A DNA stretch of 64,000 nt from positions 42,972,257 through 43,036,256 of the forward strand of contig CM051459.1 in assembly GCA_028095005.1 (NCBI GenBank), in the 5' to 3' direction. The position numbers were made by a program, and so were the translations under genes. Under the pieces are notes generated by a model that saw nothing but the letters and a program-made list of their open reading frames with translations, was not told where the DNA came from and made no database searches. The DNA comes from Rhynchospora pubera. Its lineage: Eukaryota > Streptophyta > Magnoliopsida > Poales > Cyperaceae. Each line of letters opens with the position of its first letter. Position 1 is the stretch's first letter. Of the stretch, positions 45,835-57,215 are shown one piece after another.

Positions 45835-47330
45835 GCCCTGATTCTTTAGTCCCAAACTCTTACTCAAATAGGCAATAGGCCTGTTATCTTGCATAAGGAC
45901 AGCTCCAATACCCAATGCACTTGCATCAGTCTCAATTATAAATGGTTTGGAATAATCTGGTAGGATCAAAACTGGGGTTTGGGTCATTGCTGACTTAAGT
46001 TGATCAAAGGCTAATTGAGCAGTTGCACTCCAATGAAAGACATTCTTTTTAATTAACTCAGTAAGAGGCCTACTAATAGCACCATAGCTTTTAACAAATT
46101 TTCTATAGTACCCAGTTAGTCCCAAGAAGCCCCTAAGTTGCTTAACATTGGTAGGCACTAGCCAGGTTACCATTGAACTTATTTTATTTGGATCAGTTGC
46201 CACTCCTTGGTTAGAGATGATATGGCCCAAATATTCAATTTGAGATGCTCCAAACTCACACTTTGATAACTTAGCCTTTAATTGATTATCCACCAGAATT
46301 TGCAATGTTATATGTAAGTGTACAATGTGCTCCTCTAAAGATTTACTATAAATGAGAATATCATAAAAAAATACCAAGATGAATTTTCTAAGAAATGGCT
46401 TAAACAAATTATTCATCAGGGTTTGGAATGTTGCTGGAGCATTTGTCAAGCCAAATGGCATGGCCACAAATTCAAAGTGCCCATTATGTGTTCTGAAGGC
46501 AGTTTTATGGATATCTCCTTGAGCCATTCTAATTTGATGGTAACCCGATCTGAGATCAATTTTGAGAAGTAAACTGCTCCTTTAAGTTCATCCAGGAGAT
46601 CATCTATGATGGGAATGGGATACTTATTCTTAATGGTAACTTCATTCAATTGTCTATAGTTAATGCATAGACGCCAAGAGTTATCATTTTTCTTCACTAA
46701 CAGCACAGGTGAAGAATATGGGCTTGTTGAGGGTCTGATGAAGCCATTGGTTAACAACTCATCCAATATCTTCTCTATTTCCAATCTTTGAAAATGAGAG
46801 TATCTATATGGTCCGATGGTAATGGGATTGCAGTTGTTGTTTAATGGAATCTGGTGATCTATATCCCTCACAGGAGGTAAGGAAGTTGGTTCCAAAAAAA
46901 CATCTGTAAATTCATCCAAAACTAGCTTTAGGTTGGGATTAATAGGGTTGGAAGGTGGTATTTCTTCATCATCAGTGAAGAAGAGATGAGCAATTAATAC
47001 TTGACTACCCCTATTCTCCTCCCTTAGTAGCTCAAGATCTCCTGCAAGAAAATTTACCTGGGATGTCTCTTGTTGTACATATAATACCAGTTTTTCTGGG
47101 CCCTTCTGCAATTGAGCCATTCCTTGTTCCCAATCAATAGTCATTGGACCATGTAGGGAAAGCCAGTCCATTCCAAGTATCAAATCATACCCCTGGATGT
47201 TGAGTAGCCTAACCTCACCATCTAAACAGTGATTCTGTAATTTGAATTGTACCTTGTCACATTTAGTGGTAGTAGTCATGGAATCTCCATTAGCAATTCT
47301 GACCAACAGTGGTGTGGTTTCAGCAATAGG
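45835..47330 (-). pseudogene. Gypsy pol, 5' part: protease end and reverse transcriptase
   Basis: It follows an in-frame stop at 47331 that cuts the gag-protease frame just after the DTGS motif. The protease continues (GYDLILGMDWL) and the RT starts (PVLLVKKNDNSWRLCINY). A one-base loss near 46560 shifts the frame in the RT (after VYFSK). The active-site block reads FFYDILIYS: codon 46363-46365 is TAT where catalytic Asp is expected. The frame then runs to the insertion point at 45834. Confidence 0.9.
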
Positions 47331-48659
47331 CTATCTTGAAGGGTCAATTAAGGATGGGTTGAGGAAGGAATGAGTACTTCCTGTATCAATTAACACTTGT
47401 ATTGGAGTATGATCCAATTCTCCTTTAAATCTCAAGGATTTGAATTTTGTGATCTCATGTGGGGAGCACATAGTAATCACTGCTTGTTCTATGTGCTGGT
47501 CCTGATAGTCACTCTCCTCAGAGACAAATTGAATGTACTCAGTGTTGTCAGGTAACTTAATAACACTTGGTTGACCTTCCTCAGCTTGTAAAGAATGAAG
47601 AGTTTTGGCAGCACACTTATGGCCTGGCGTGTATTTTTCCTTGCAGTAAAAACATAATTTTAATGCTCTCATTTGATCAATGGTCAGATCCTTGTTACAA
47701 GTTGTGCTGGCCGGTACAGGGATTGAAGGGTTCCACTTCTTAGCTATTACTTCTTTTCCTTTGAAATTTCTATCATGGGTGAATCCTAACTGTTTGGGAA
47801 AGGATCTGATTCTCTTATCCATTCCTTCTAAATTCATTTCAGCCTTTCTGGCAAAACTGAATGCCTGATTAAGTGTGGCAGGAGAGAGAATTTCCACAGC
47901 AAATCTAATTTCCTCTTTTAATCCTTCAATAAACCCTTGCACAAAAAATTCAACATTTCTAATCCTTGTTTCAGAGATTAACCTTGACTTAGCCCTTTCA
48001 AATTCTCTAATATACTCTCCCACTTTACCAGATTGATGAACCCTTTTAAAATCACCAATAGGGTTAGAACTGGTATAGGACTGAAATCTGTCAATAACTT
48101 CCTCAACCAAAAGACTCCAAGGTACATCTTGATAATCTTCCTGAAACCCTTCATACCATTCTTGGGCTTCTTCTACAAAATAGAGAGTAGCCATTCTTGT
48201 TTTGTACAATTCTGTTATCTGGAAGATCTCAAAATAACTCTCACATTTTGCTCTCCAACCTTTAGGGTTTGAACCATCAAATGTGGAAAATTCGGTTCTT
48301 GGAAGGTTAATTCTAGGCTCAAGATTCCTGCCCCCTTTCTTTGTATCATCGTGTGGAGGAGTATCACATGTAAGGAAAGGAAGCTTATTACCTGAGCGCT
48401 TGTCAGGGTTACCCAGTGCATTCCCAGATTTGCCAGTATCCGTTGACGGTCCTTCCTTTTCTGCAGTCCGTTTAGAGTGTTGGGAACGAAGCAATTGTTC
48501 CAAGAGTGCCTTCACTTCACCAATTTGCTGAGAGTTTTCAGATTGCTGCTGTTCAAAACGAGCATTATTTGCCTTCATCTCCTGGCTCAATCGGTCAACT
48601 GCCAGTTGCAATTCATCAGTCTTCCCTTCACTTGTACCAGAATTGGATTTAGGAGGCAT
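47331..48659 (-). pseudogene. Gypsy gag and protease start
   Basis: An ATG at 48659 opens 442 codons: a Gln/Glu-rich N-terminal coiled coil, a gag core (WRAKCESYFEIFQI...), a zinc-binding CFYCKEKYTPGHKC, and the protease motif DTGSTHSFL at the end. A stop follows, and the same frame then continues into protease. The zinc motif type is common in plant chromoviruses. Confidence 0.88.
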
Positions 48660-48715
48660 TGTGACTAATCTTGAAGAATCTTGAATGAAGAAAAGAGGAG
48701 GTCCAACTGCGATCT

Positions 48716-48733
48716 TTTGGTACTGATACCACT
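48716..48733 (-). other. Gypsy primer-binding site
   Basis: Adjacent to the inner edge of the 5' LTR the minus strand reads TGGTATCAGTACCA, matching the tRNA-Met 3' end over its first nine bases. Confidence 0.6.
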
Positions 48734-49111
48734 TGTCACAGGAAAGCTATGACTTTTGTGATAAAATTGGGTAAAATTGAAAAAATAGGGGAGATAGATG
48801 GAAAGATGGTAGGAATAAAGGAAACAAGAGAATAATCTCAATTTTTATTATCAGAATTCAATAGTTTACAATTGTCTCTTTCCTCCTATATATAGCTATT
48901 CTCTTTACAGATACACATCACCTAGACTAGTTCTAGCAACTGCTAGATTTTCCTTCTGTTAAGATCAACGCTCCTTTGTTGCTTATAGCCTATCTGTTAG
49001 CTCTGTTAGTGAGCGGGTCATTTTTTGACGGGGCCCCATTAGTTGACTCTTCTGTTGACTCAGCTGTATCTCCAACGGCTAGTTGATTTGTCAGTACTTC
49101 AATACATGACA
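48734..49111 (-). repeat. Gypsy 5' LTR
   Basis: A 378-bp LTR, the partner of 32057-32437. The AGATA target duplicate follows it. Confidence 0.93.
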
Positions 49112-49116
49112 AGATA

Positions 49117-51032
49117 AGTTTCGTGATGGCCTTATTAGTTGCTGTTGAGAATCGTTCGTTACGTTCCTTTTTTTCCTTTTTTAAATATAACGTACGTACT
49201 CATTATTTATGGTTTTCAGGCTTTTTGTAGTTTCTGTGAGGTATTTCATCAAGCTTGTATTAAGAGCAGGTTGTTTGAAAGTAGGATTTAATTTCTATGT
49301 ATTTGGACTTGTTTCGTCTCGGGAGAAAGGCGGTACCGACTGATACAATGGTGCCAGTTATTTCTGGATGAATACTTCGTTTCTTTTATTTATGTTTTTT
49401 TTGTGAGACGTTACAAATTGAAAAAAAAAACAATGTTAAATATGTTGGCTGTAGATGTGTGGCTATGTTTGAATGTTGACATGTGGCTAGTTAAATTGTA
49501 GTCGATGATATAATTGTGTTTTCAGGATTTGGACAATGATGACGAACAGTGGCCAAATCAGATGGGCTTTTTAGAGAGTAATTTATTTATTTTCAGTAAT
49601 CAATATGTTTTCTTGTAAGTTTACATGGTTCTTGTGGTTTTAGTAATGAAACATGCTGCTTTCCTTTTTTTCATTAAAAAACAAAAAAAGAAGCTTACCA
49701 CATTTGCCACCATCATTACTTCTACATGGCAGTTAGATGTTTGGACCAGGTCGGTTCATCTTTAATTTTTTTTAAATGTGTGTGTGTGTGTTTTTTATTT
49801 TTAGTTTTTTACTCACTTAAATTAATAACTAATTGATGTGAATTCCAATTCATATAAATTGATCATTTAAGAATTGATTATTTTGTGTGAGCACAGTATG
49901 TTTGAGACTCAAATGATTATTAAATTTAGTTGTTGACCATTTGCTATTAATTTCTTGCTTTGACACTTGCTTGCAAAATTAATCATTATATCAAGTGCTT
50001 ATAATAACTCTAATCATGTAAAGAATTGACAGACGATAGATAAGAGATCATTTTGAGAACTAACTCTTAGTTTAGTGGCAAAGAGTAATGCATCTCAAAT
50101 AAGAGATCATATGTTTGAAATTCGATTAGAGAGTCTTTTATAGACATTTAATTTAGAAATAAATTGGAAGGCATGACCTCCAATTTATCTTAAAAAAAAA
50201 AGATAAGAGATCATTTTTCATTTTCTTTTGGTAAAATGTAGAGAATGTTTATCTACTGAAAATATAGACAGACCGGTCAATGCTAAACGGATTTTAAATT
50301 TTTAGTCCCGATTCCGTGCTAATCCTACGGTACGGAATGTTTGTTATTTTGCCTAATAAGTATCTCTTGTAGGTACGTAAGAATACTTGCTTTATCTAGT
50401 ATATATTTTGTTTTGATGCTCAAAACATGTTTTGATATTTCGATTTGTTATGACGTAGGCCTACAGCGTAGAGTCTTTATAAAATAAAGATAAAAAAATT
50501 AGTATTAATTATTATCAATGACAGAATTAGATAAAACTATACAGTGGTCGAATAATTTGAAAATGGACTTAGCAATACAATTATTTTGAAAAGTAAATAT
50601 ATTTCTTTACATTTTTAGGAAAACCACAACAAAAATAATTTTTTTTTGTAATTTGATTATCAGGAAGGCATCACCCGCATACAATACCCCCCCCCCCCCA
50701 CACACACACACAGGCGCACACCGCACAGCAATCCTCATTTATAGCCAAATTTTTTTGCGCAGAAATTTCACTTTTTGCTATTCTCGTAAGAAAAAAAAAA
50801 CAATTTTGGCTTTATTAGCACCCGCGCGTCTTAAAAACCTAAAAAGAACGTACAAACTTTGGAAGGATCTTTTTTTTTTTTTCTTTGTGCTTAAGCGTGC
50901 AAATCTATAAAGATGATATAGTATTGGTGGGATATGCTTTTTCAAGCACGAGATTAGTTTAGAACTATCATCTATGCAAAAAAAAAAAAAAGAGTAATTT
51001 AGACTGGCATGCCTCCTCATTACTTAGATTAG
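49117..51032. other. Unassigned intergenic DNA
   Basis: AT-rich sequence with no supported gene. It contains a poly-C run followed by (CA)n at 50687-50712. Confidence 0.5.
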
Positions 51033-51040
51033 GTGGCAAG

Positions 51041-52380
51041 CAGTGGCGAAGTTAGAATTTTATGTCAGTAGGGTCCATAAAATTTTTTTTCTAAAAATAT
51101 ATGTACAACAAAAGGTCTAATATAAATATACTATAAGGTAGATTAAAATCAGTCGCGACTGACGAATGAGACCGTATGAAATCTCAATTTTCGAAAAACT
51201 AATAGTCGATCCGAACCGTTCAATGTGTTCTTCATATTAAAGTCTCATTAGAGACCAAATTTTAATTTTTTTTATAAAAATTTTTAGTATTTTTTGGTAT
51301 TTTATAAAATTTTTAATCTAAACAATTTTGGACCCTTCAATAACAATGATTTTTAAAAATATCACAAAAAATAGTAAAAATAATCAGAAAAATGTAAAAT
51401 TTGATCTCCAATGAGATTTCAATATAGAGAACACATTGAACGGTTCGGATTAGCCATTAGAACCTCAAAAGTTGAGATATAATCGCGGTTGACGGGTCCA
51501 TCCGTCAATCATGGTTGATTTTAGTCTACCTCTAATAATATTGTTCAAAGAAATGCAGTAAAAACAAGAGTAAGTTAACTAAAAACAACGGAATAGAGAT
51601 AATAAAATTCACAAAGTTTCAAAAAGAAATTAAAGTACACAACAATACTCAATTAAATCACCACAAAAACAGATCAATCAAAACAGGCATGGTCACCACC
51701 CAGCTACACAACATGGATAGTATCACAAATTACATATTTCACCTCTGTGTGATTTCGCAATTTGTTGAGACTACATAAAAACAACTGGTACTAAACCTAA
51801 TCAAGATTGTCTCTAATCTTGAACTGCTACATAAATCTACGTTCAGATCCTCTCCAATTGTATCTGTCATTAAAGAGTTTTAGCCAGTCAAAATCAAAAC
51901 ATGACATTTCTTCATCTTGAAATCACAATCTGCTAGAGACTCTCCGGTAATAACCCAAACAATCAGAGAGGAGACCATATATCAATGTATGATGATTTTT
52001 CGGGTAATAGATAAATTGCTAAATAGAGATGACAATAGTGCTACCTAGAGGCGGCTAGGGGAGACTGAGAGAGTCAAATAGATCCGTTCACGAGGCAGTG
52101 TGAGGGGCGAGAGCGAGACTGCGAGAGCAGAGGGGAAATTTCAGATGGGTCGTCGATTCGTTATCTGATCGCAAGTTGCGACATGCGAGAGGCTTCGTGA
52201 GGAAGGACCAGGGTCCAAGAAGAAAAGCAAACAGACGATTAATTTGTTCAGATGGGTCCTCTCAAAATTTCAGATGGGTCCCTATATATTTTTCTATTAA
52301 AATGTGAATACTAGTCCATATAAATTTTATTTTCCAGGTGGGTCCCTGGACCCACCAAGTTGTACGTAGCTTCGCCTCTG
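51041..52380. mobile_element. Non-autonomous hAT element
   Basis: The ends are CAGTGGCGAAGTTA and, on the other strand, CAGAGGCGAAGCTA, a typical hAT terminus. The 8-bp GTGGCAAG flanks both ends (51033-51040 and 52381-52388). The subterminal regions contain matching GGGTCC motifs. No transposase is recognisable. A foldback MITE sits near the left end. Confidence 0.88.
51137..51530. mobile_element. Foldback MITE, family C, nested in the hAT element
   Basis: The ends are GGTAGATTAAAATCA and its near-complement (TGATTTTAGTCTACC). Long inverted arms carry GATCCGAACCGTTCAA and GAGACCAAATTTTAATTTTT, like the inner arms of families A and B. I could not define an exact target duplication. Confidence 0.75.
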
Positions 52381-52388
52381 GTGGCAAG

Positions 52389-53225
52389 TGTCCGACAGTT
52401 CGAACACCCGAACAATTAATATTTGTAATTGCATCGCATTCCGGAAGTTAGATTTTAAACAAAATTACTATAAGGGTTTCCTCAAATTTGTGTTGCTTAT
52501 GGAAGGCGTTTTTGGGTAACAACATATAAATTTTCAAAAATGCAATAATGATTTATGAGATCTTTTCTGAAAAGCATCTGTTAAATTGACGGTTTAATTA
52601 ATGTGTCAGCAGTCAGCACTCATATATATTTTCATACTTTACTCTTTGTCTTTTTCAATGTCTCCAACAGAGCATTAAGTTAGCATTAAGCTTTTATCAA
52701 AACATTTGACAGACTCCTCGTAGAGACATAGATTCATATGGTAGTACAAAAATAAGTCCAGTATTAATAAAAAAAAAATCACATGCTAATTTCACATTTC
52801 ACCTGCTTCATTAATTGGTTCATTGAGGGGTCTTAAAATTCACATGATGGTGTTTAGTAAACCAGGTCCATGTGAAAAAAGGAAGAGAGAATCAGTCGAG
52901 TAGAGTGAGAACAAACGAGAACAGTGATCAGTTTAATCCTTTCGATACTCCGGTCCCATTTTTCTTTATTAGCGCGCACACACAGCCACACACTCACACT
53001 CTGACAAAAACAAAGACACGGCCACGGGAGAGAGAGAGAAAGGGGATGTGTACAGAAGAAAGGTTGATGGGAAAAGAAGCGACACTGTCGTTTGGAGAGA
53101 AAGGTTGGCAAATGCTCCCATGCGCGATGTATTAGTTTCTTCTATTCCTACTTTGAAGCTCTCTTTACTCTTATCTGTTTCGTTGAAAGGAATCTCCCTT
53201 GAAAGCTTAAGAACTCGCGGTGGTT
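52389..53225. other. Intergenic region and BTB gene 5' flank
   Basis: No gene is supported. The right half (52870-53225) is less AT-rich, with purine-rich and CA-rich phrases, and is probably promoter and 5' leader of the BTB/POZ gene. A leader intron is plausible from about 53230 (AATG|GTGAGC) to 53409 (TTTTCAG). Confidence 0.45.
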
Positions 53226-53483
53226 AATGGTGAGCAACTTTTACTTTGATGAGTTTGTGGGTTTGGTGAACTCACACCCTTTTGGGTTTGATCCTTCTTA
53301 ATTTGTGATTATTATTGAAGTACGCTTTTTAAATAAACTGGTTGGTAGAATTGTGGTTCAGTGAGAGAGCTGTTGGCTTTGAACTTATTTGAAATTTCTC
53401 TCTTTTCAGGTTTGGTATTAGTCTCGGCTAGGAATAGGATCAAATAGCTACTAGCTCTTTCATGCGTTGTAAGAACCCAGAAA

Positions 53484-55434
53484 ATGTCTGATTTTAAGGT
53501 AAGAAAGCTCGAATCGGGTCATACCAGGATCCGAAATGTACCGATTGCGGTTACCCCAGAAGGGTTTTGGTGCTGTCCTTCTCCAGCTGTGCTCCAAAAA
53601 TCCCTTAAACAGTCTAATCACCACCTAAACAAGCACAAGAAACCAACTTCCCCGAAAGCCCCTTCTCTCCCTCCTGAAATTTCACCAATTGAAACCCAAA
53701 CTGAACCTGTGGCCCAAAATCCAGATCCAGTAACTGCACCGGATCCGACCCCCGAAACACAGCAGAGAAAAATTTCAGTTGGGTTTGGCCGAGCCGAAAC
53801 AAGCGACTTGAAGGTGGTTTTGCATGGTAAAGAAGGAATTGCTGTAAGTATAAGTGCACACAAAGAAGTTATTTATGAGAATAGCAGCTTCTTTCGGGAG
53901 AAAATGGGGCTTGATTCTAGGGTGACCTGCATAGAACTCTCTGATTGTGACGATGTGGAGATCTGCGTGGAGACGATTGGGTTAATGTATTGTAAGGAGG
54001 TGAAAAGTCGGCTAGTAAAACAGAGTGTGCCACGAGTTCTTCGAATTTTGAAGGTTTGTATCAATATATTATTGAGAAGTGTAACAGACTAGTTTTAGAG
54101 AGAGCGCCAAAACTTTTTGGTTAATTCATTATGCATACACAATTTTCAATAATTGTATTTAAATTGTTACCATGTTAGTATGGCACCAGGCACTGATTGT
54201 ACCTTACCTATCCTTATCTTCACCAATGTGTATGATCAGTAAATACCTTACTGGTGTTTCTCTTTGGGGAACAGCTTAAGGTTGGATTTGCTGGAACCTG
54301 TTGCTACCAACCAGGCCAACCTTTATAATTTGGTAGAGGTTGGTATGATAAATAATTCCAGCACAGCAGAAGGAACTTTATCTTGATTGTTTTTTTCATT
54401 TTCATTTATTTTTGAAATTTATATATATATTTTTGTGTTTTTTCATTTAGGTAGCTGAATCATTGGGTTTCAAGGCATGCATAATATCATGCCTAGACTA
54501 TCTAGAAGCCGTACCATGGGTCGGTGAAGAAGAGGAAGAAAGCGTTCTTTCTTCCATAAAGACCCTCCAAATTAATGCTAATTGCCGGACCACGACTGCT
54601 GACAACAGTAACAATAATAGCTATGATAATAATGTTTACCGAGCAAGTCCTTTACTAAGAAGAGTTGTCTCTTCTGACACGACGACCCCACCAACTGAAA
54701 CCCTAAGCTACATTATGGATATGGTGCTAAAAAGCACCGATGAACGGGCACGCCGTGAGATGAAAACCCTAGTTCTGAAGCTTCTCAAGGAGAATAACCT
54801 TTGGGTTAATGGGTCAGTGGACATTTGCACTGAGACACTTTATGTCTCATGCCGGGTCTGTCTAGAAGCACTTTTGGTTTCATTCAAACAAGCTACAGAG
54901 CCAAATTTTGCAGATAATTCCTTAGAAAAAAAAGATGCCGTGTACAAGAAGATTAATCTAGAGGCTGATAACATCCTCTGGTTGGTTGAAATTTTATGTG
55001 ACCGCAATGCTGCAGATGATTTTGTGATGATTTGGGCAGAACAGGATGAGCTAGCTCAGCTACATGCAATGCTACCAGTCACATGCCGCCATGTCGCGAG
55101 CCGGATTACAGCCAGATTATTTGTTGGGATAGGAAAAGGAGAGATCCTTCCTTCCATGCAGATGAAAAATGCTTTATTGAATGTTTGGTTGAAGCCGTTA
55201 ATGGATGATTACAACTGGTTGCAACACGGATGTAGAAATTTTGAAAGAAAAGTGGTGGAAGAAGGGATTGGAAGGACTATTTTGACACTGCCATTGGAAG
55301 AGCAACGGAACATTTTATTGGCATGGCTGGGTAGCTTTTTAAGGGCAGGGGATAGCTGCCCCAACTTACAAAGGGCTTTTGAGGTCTGGTGGCGAAGAAC
55401 ATTTGTAAGGCCTTATGTGGCAGATAGAAATTGA
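53484..55434 (+). CDS. BTB/POZ domain protein (plant At5g60050-like family)
   Basis: Two exons (53484-54053 and 54451-55434) encode 517 residues. The donor TTGAAG|GTTTGT and acceptor CATTTAG|GTAGCT are phase 0. The N-terminus (RIRNVPIAVTPEGFWCCPSP) is the conserved start of a plant-specific BTB family. Residues 50-100 are a Pro-rich linker. Residues about 106-215 form the BTB/POZ fold, interrupted by the intron. The C-terminal half is helical with a late QRNILLAWLGSFLRAGDSCP block. BTB proteins commonly act as substrate adaptors for cullin-3 ubiquitin ligases; whether this subfamily does is not shown by the sequence. An Asn/Thr-rich insert follows the BTB domain. There are no breaks. Confidence 0.92.
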
Positions 55435-55439
55435 TTTAC

Positions 55440-56180
55440 TGAATTTCCATGGGCGTTAATGCAATATCGGCATATGGATATGGCTTTCTTATGGTATTTT
55501 CTACATATTATCTCTGATACTCTTGCTATGTTTGATTTAGTTGTTCTTGTGATCCGGTATTTTTTTTTTCCCAACAGGTAACTAAAAAAATTATTGCATG
55601 AAAAGTTGCAAATTTTACAATAGAATCCATTAGGCCTAGAATTGTAATGGAGGAAAAGCTGGAATCATATGGGGCAGTCCTCAAGGAATAACTGTTTTGT
55701 CTATTTCGTATGACTCTGGAAGTAATATGCAATCATATGAATAATTACACTGATTATGAATATGATATTTCAAGCTAGTCATATAGAGATCATATGGATC
55801 CACGTTCTTACCGCAATCAAGGATAGTGCTAGGATAGTGATAGTTGAAATAGTATATTGGAAGAGTGATATAGTAAGAATAGTAGTTGGAGTAGTGATAG
55901 AAGGGTGCTATTGGGAGTAGTGGTGTGTTTGACAATGAAAAATTGAAATAGCACCCCAAAAAATATATATTTTCTTTTTTTTCTGCTATATATCGCAGCT
56001 TTTTAATAGCACTATTTCGGATGGTAACTTTATTTCGAAAAAAGGTGGGAGCGCCACCCAGTTTCATTTTTGAAAATGAAACGAAATACAAAGACATACA
56101 CTGCCTAACCTCCATTAAAACAGTACACTAATATGCTACTGACTCATACTAAGCATTAGCTTTACTCAATTACCTACTCT
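55440..56180. other. Unassigned DNA 3' of the BTB gene
   Basis: 3' untranslated sequence and AT-rich spacer. 55680-55970 has phrases like GATAGTGATAG and GTAGTTGGAGTAGTG but no coding pattern that I trust. Confidence 0.45.
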
Positions 56181-56190
56181 GCTGAAGAGA

Positions 56191-56340
56191 CACCTTATAT
56201 CTAACCACAGCTAACAACTCAGTGTTTAACTTTATTACATTCAAAAGAGAAACAAACATAGGAAACACCTTATATCTAACCACAGCTAACAACTCAGTGT
56301 TTAACTTTATTACATTCAAAGAGACAAACAAACATATATA
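56191..56340 (-). repeat. 75-bp tandem duplication
   Basis: Two nearly identical units begin CACCTTATATCTAACCACAG. They lie at the downstream end of the LINE relic. Confidence 0.88.
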
Positions 56341-56383
56341 GGAAAGTGCAAAGTTTGACAACGATAACAATTCAACAACTCTC

Positions 56384-57215
56384 TCAATAGACTGCAATCC
56401 ATTGTTGTAGCATAGCATCTCCTCCACCATCCATAGTCCTTGGGGCTGGTATCTCTTGGAGAGGTATAATGCTCCAGTCAGACGGCATCCACTTTTGCAC
56501 CAATTGTTTGACCTGTGCGTCTATGTTTCCTGTCCAGTAATGAATCATAGAACAGATCTGTGTCAATATACTTCTAGTAGTCGGTAAATTCTTGGCATTA
56601 AAAATAAAATCATTCCGGTTTAACCACATAACCCAACATGTAGCACTAATTACTACAAGAAAGGCTTTTTTTTTGTCTCAGGGTAAAGTAAAGCTACATT
56701 TACAATATTTTGAAAAGTTGACCATTCATGTAAATTATTTATACAATCTCCCATTCAAAACCATACTCTCCTAGCTACCTGACAAGTGACAAAAAGGTGG
56801 TCCTTGGTTTCTTCTTGGTCACAGTAACAACAAGTACTATCTCCTGACCAACCTCTTTTTGCTAGATTAGATTTAGTAAGCACTCTATTATTAGCCAACA
56901 ACCACATAAAATTTTTATTTTTGTGGGGAATAGGTAAGTGCCACCAGAGTAGGGGGCAATGTATTCTAATTCCTCCAAAATTCAGAAAAGCATAAATGTC
57001 ATGTGAGGAGAAATTGCCAGAGCTGTTCCACCTGCATAACATTTGGTCCTCTTTCTTGTGTGTAATATTGAGGAATTTCGGATGGTAACTTATTTGACAA
57101 TAAACTTTGCGGGGCATAGCGGTGCAGGGCTGCAGGCTAATCAAGTAATTGATTGTGGAATGGCAGAACCATAACCATCTTGTTGATAGCAGAAACAAGC
57201 AATGAACTTATTTTT
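56384..57215 (-). pseudogene. LINE relic: reverse-transcriptase zinc-binding region
   Basis: The minus strand from 57198 to 56755 encodes a zf-RVT-like domain: LCRWNSSGNFS, then WWHLPIPHKNKNFMWLLANNR, then a CCYCDQEETKDHLFVTC knuckle. Further downstream (56629-56384) is a WLNRNDFIFN block usual after zf-RVT in plant LINE and LINE-derived genes. The frame is broken between these parts and the reverse transcriptase itself is missing, so this is a 5'-truncated, decayed copy. No clear poly(A) tail or target duplication was found. Confidence 0.8.

Larger units (their letters stand above)
32057..49111 (-). mobile_element. Ty3/gypsy LTR retrotransposon (decayed, interrupted)
   Basis: LTRs beginning TGTCACAGG and ending ATACATGACA lie at both ends. 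The 5-bp AGATA flanks the whole unit (32052-32056 and 49112-49116). The interior reads right to left: gag, protease, reverse transcriptase, RNase H, integrase, chromodomain-like end. A later insertion (34204-45829) splits pol between RT and RNase H; joining the outer parts restores continuity, with target sequence GAGAG on both sides. Without the insert the element is about 5.4 kb. Several stops and frameshifts show it is dead. The chromodomain-like C-terminus suggests a chromovirus lineage. Confidence 0.95.
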
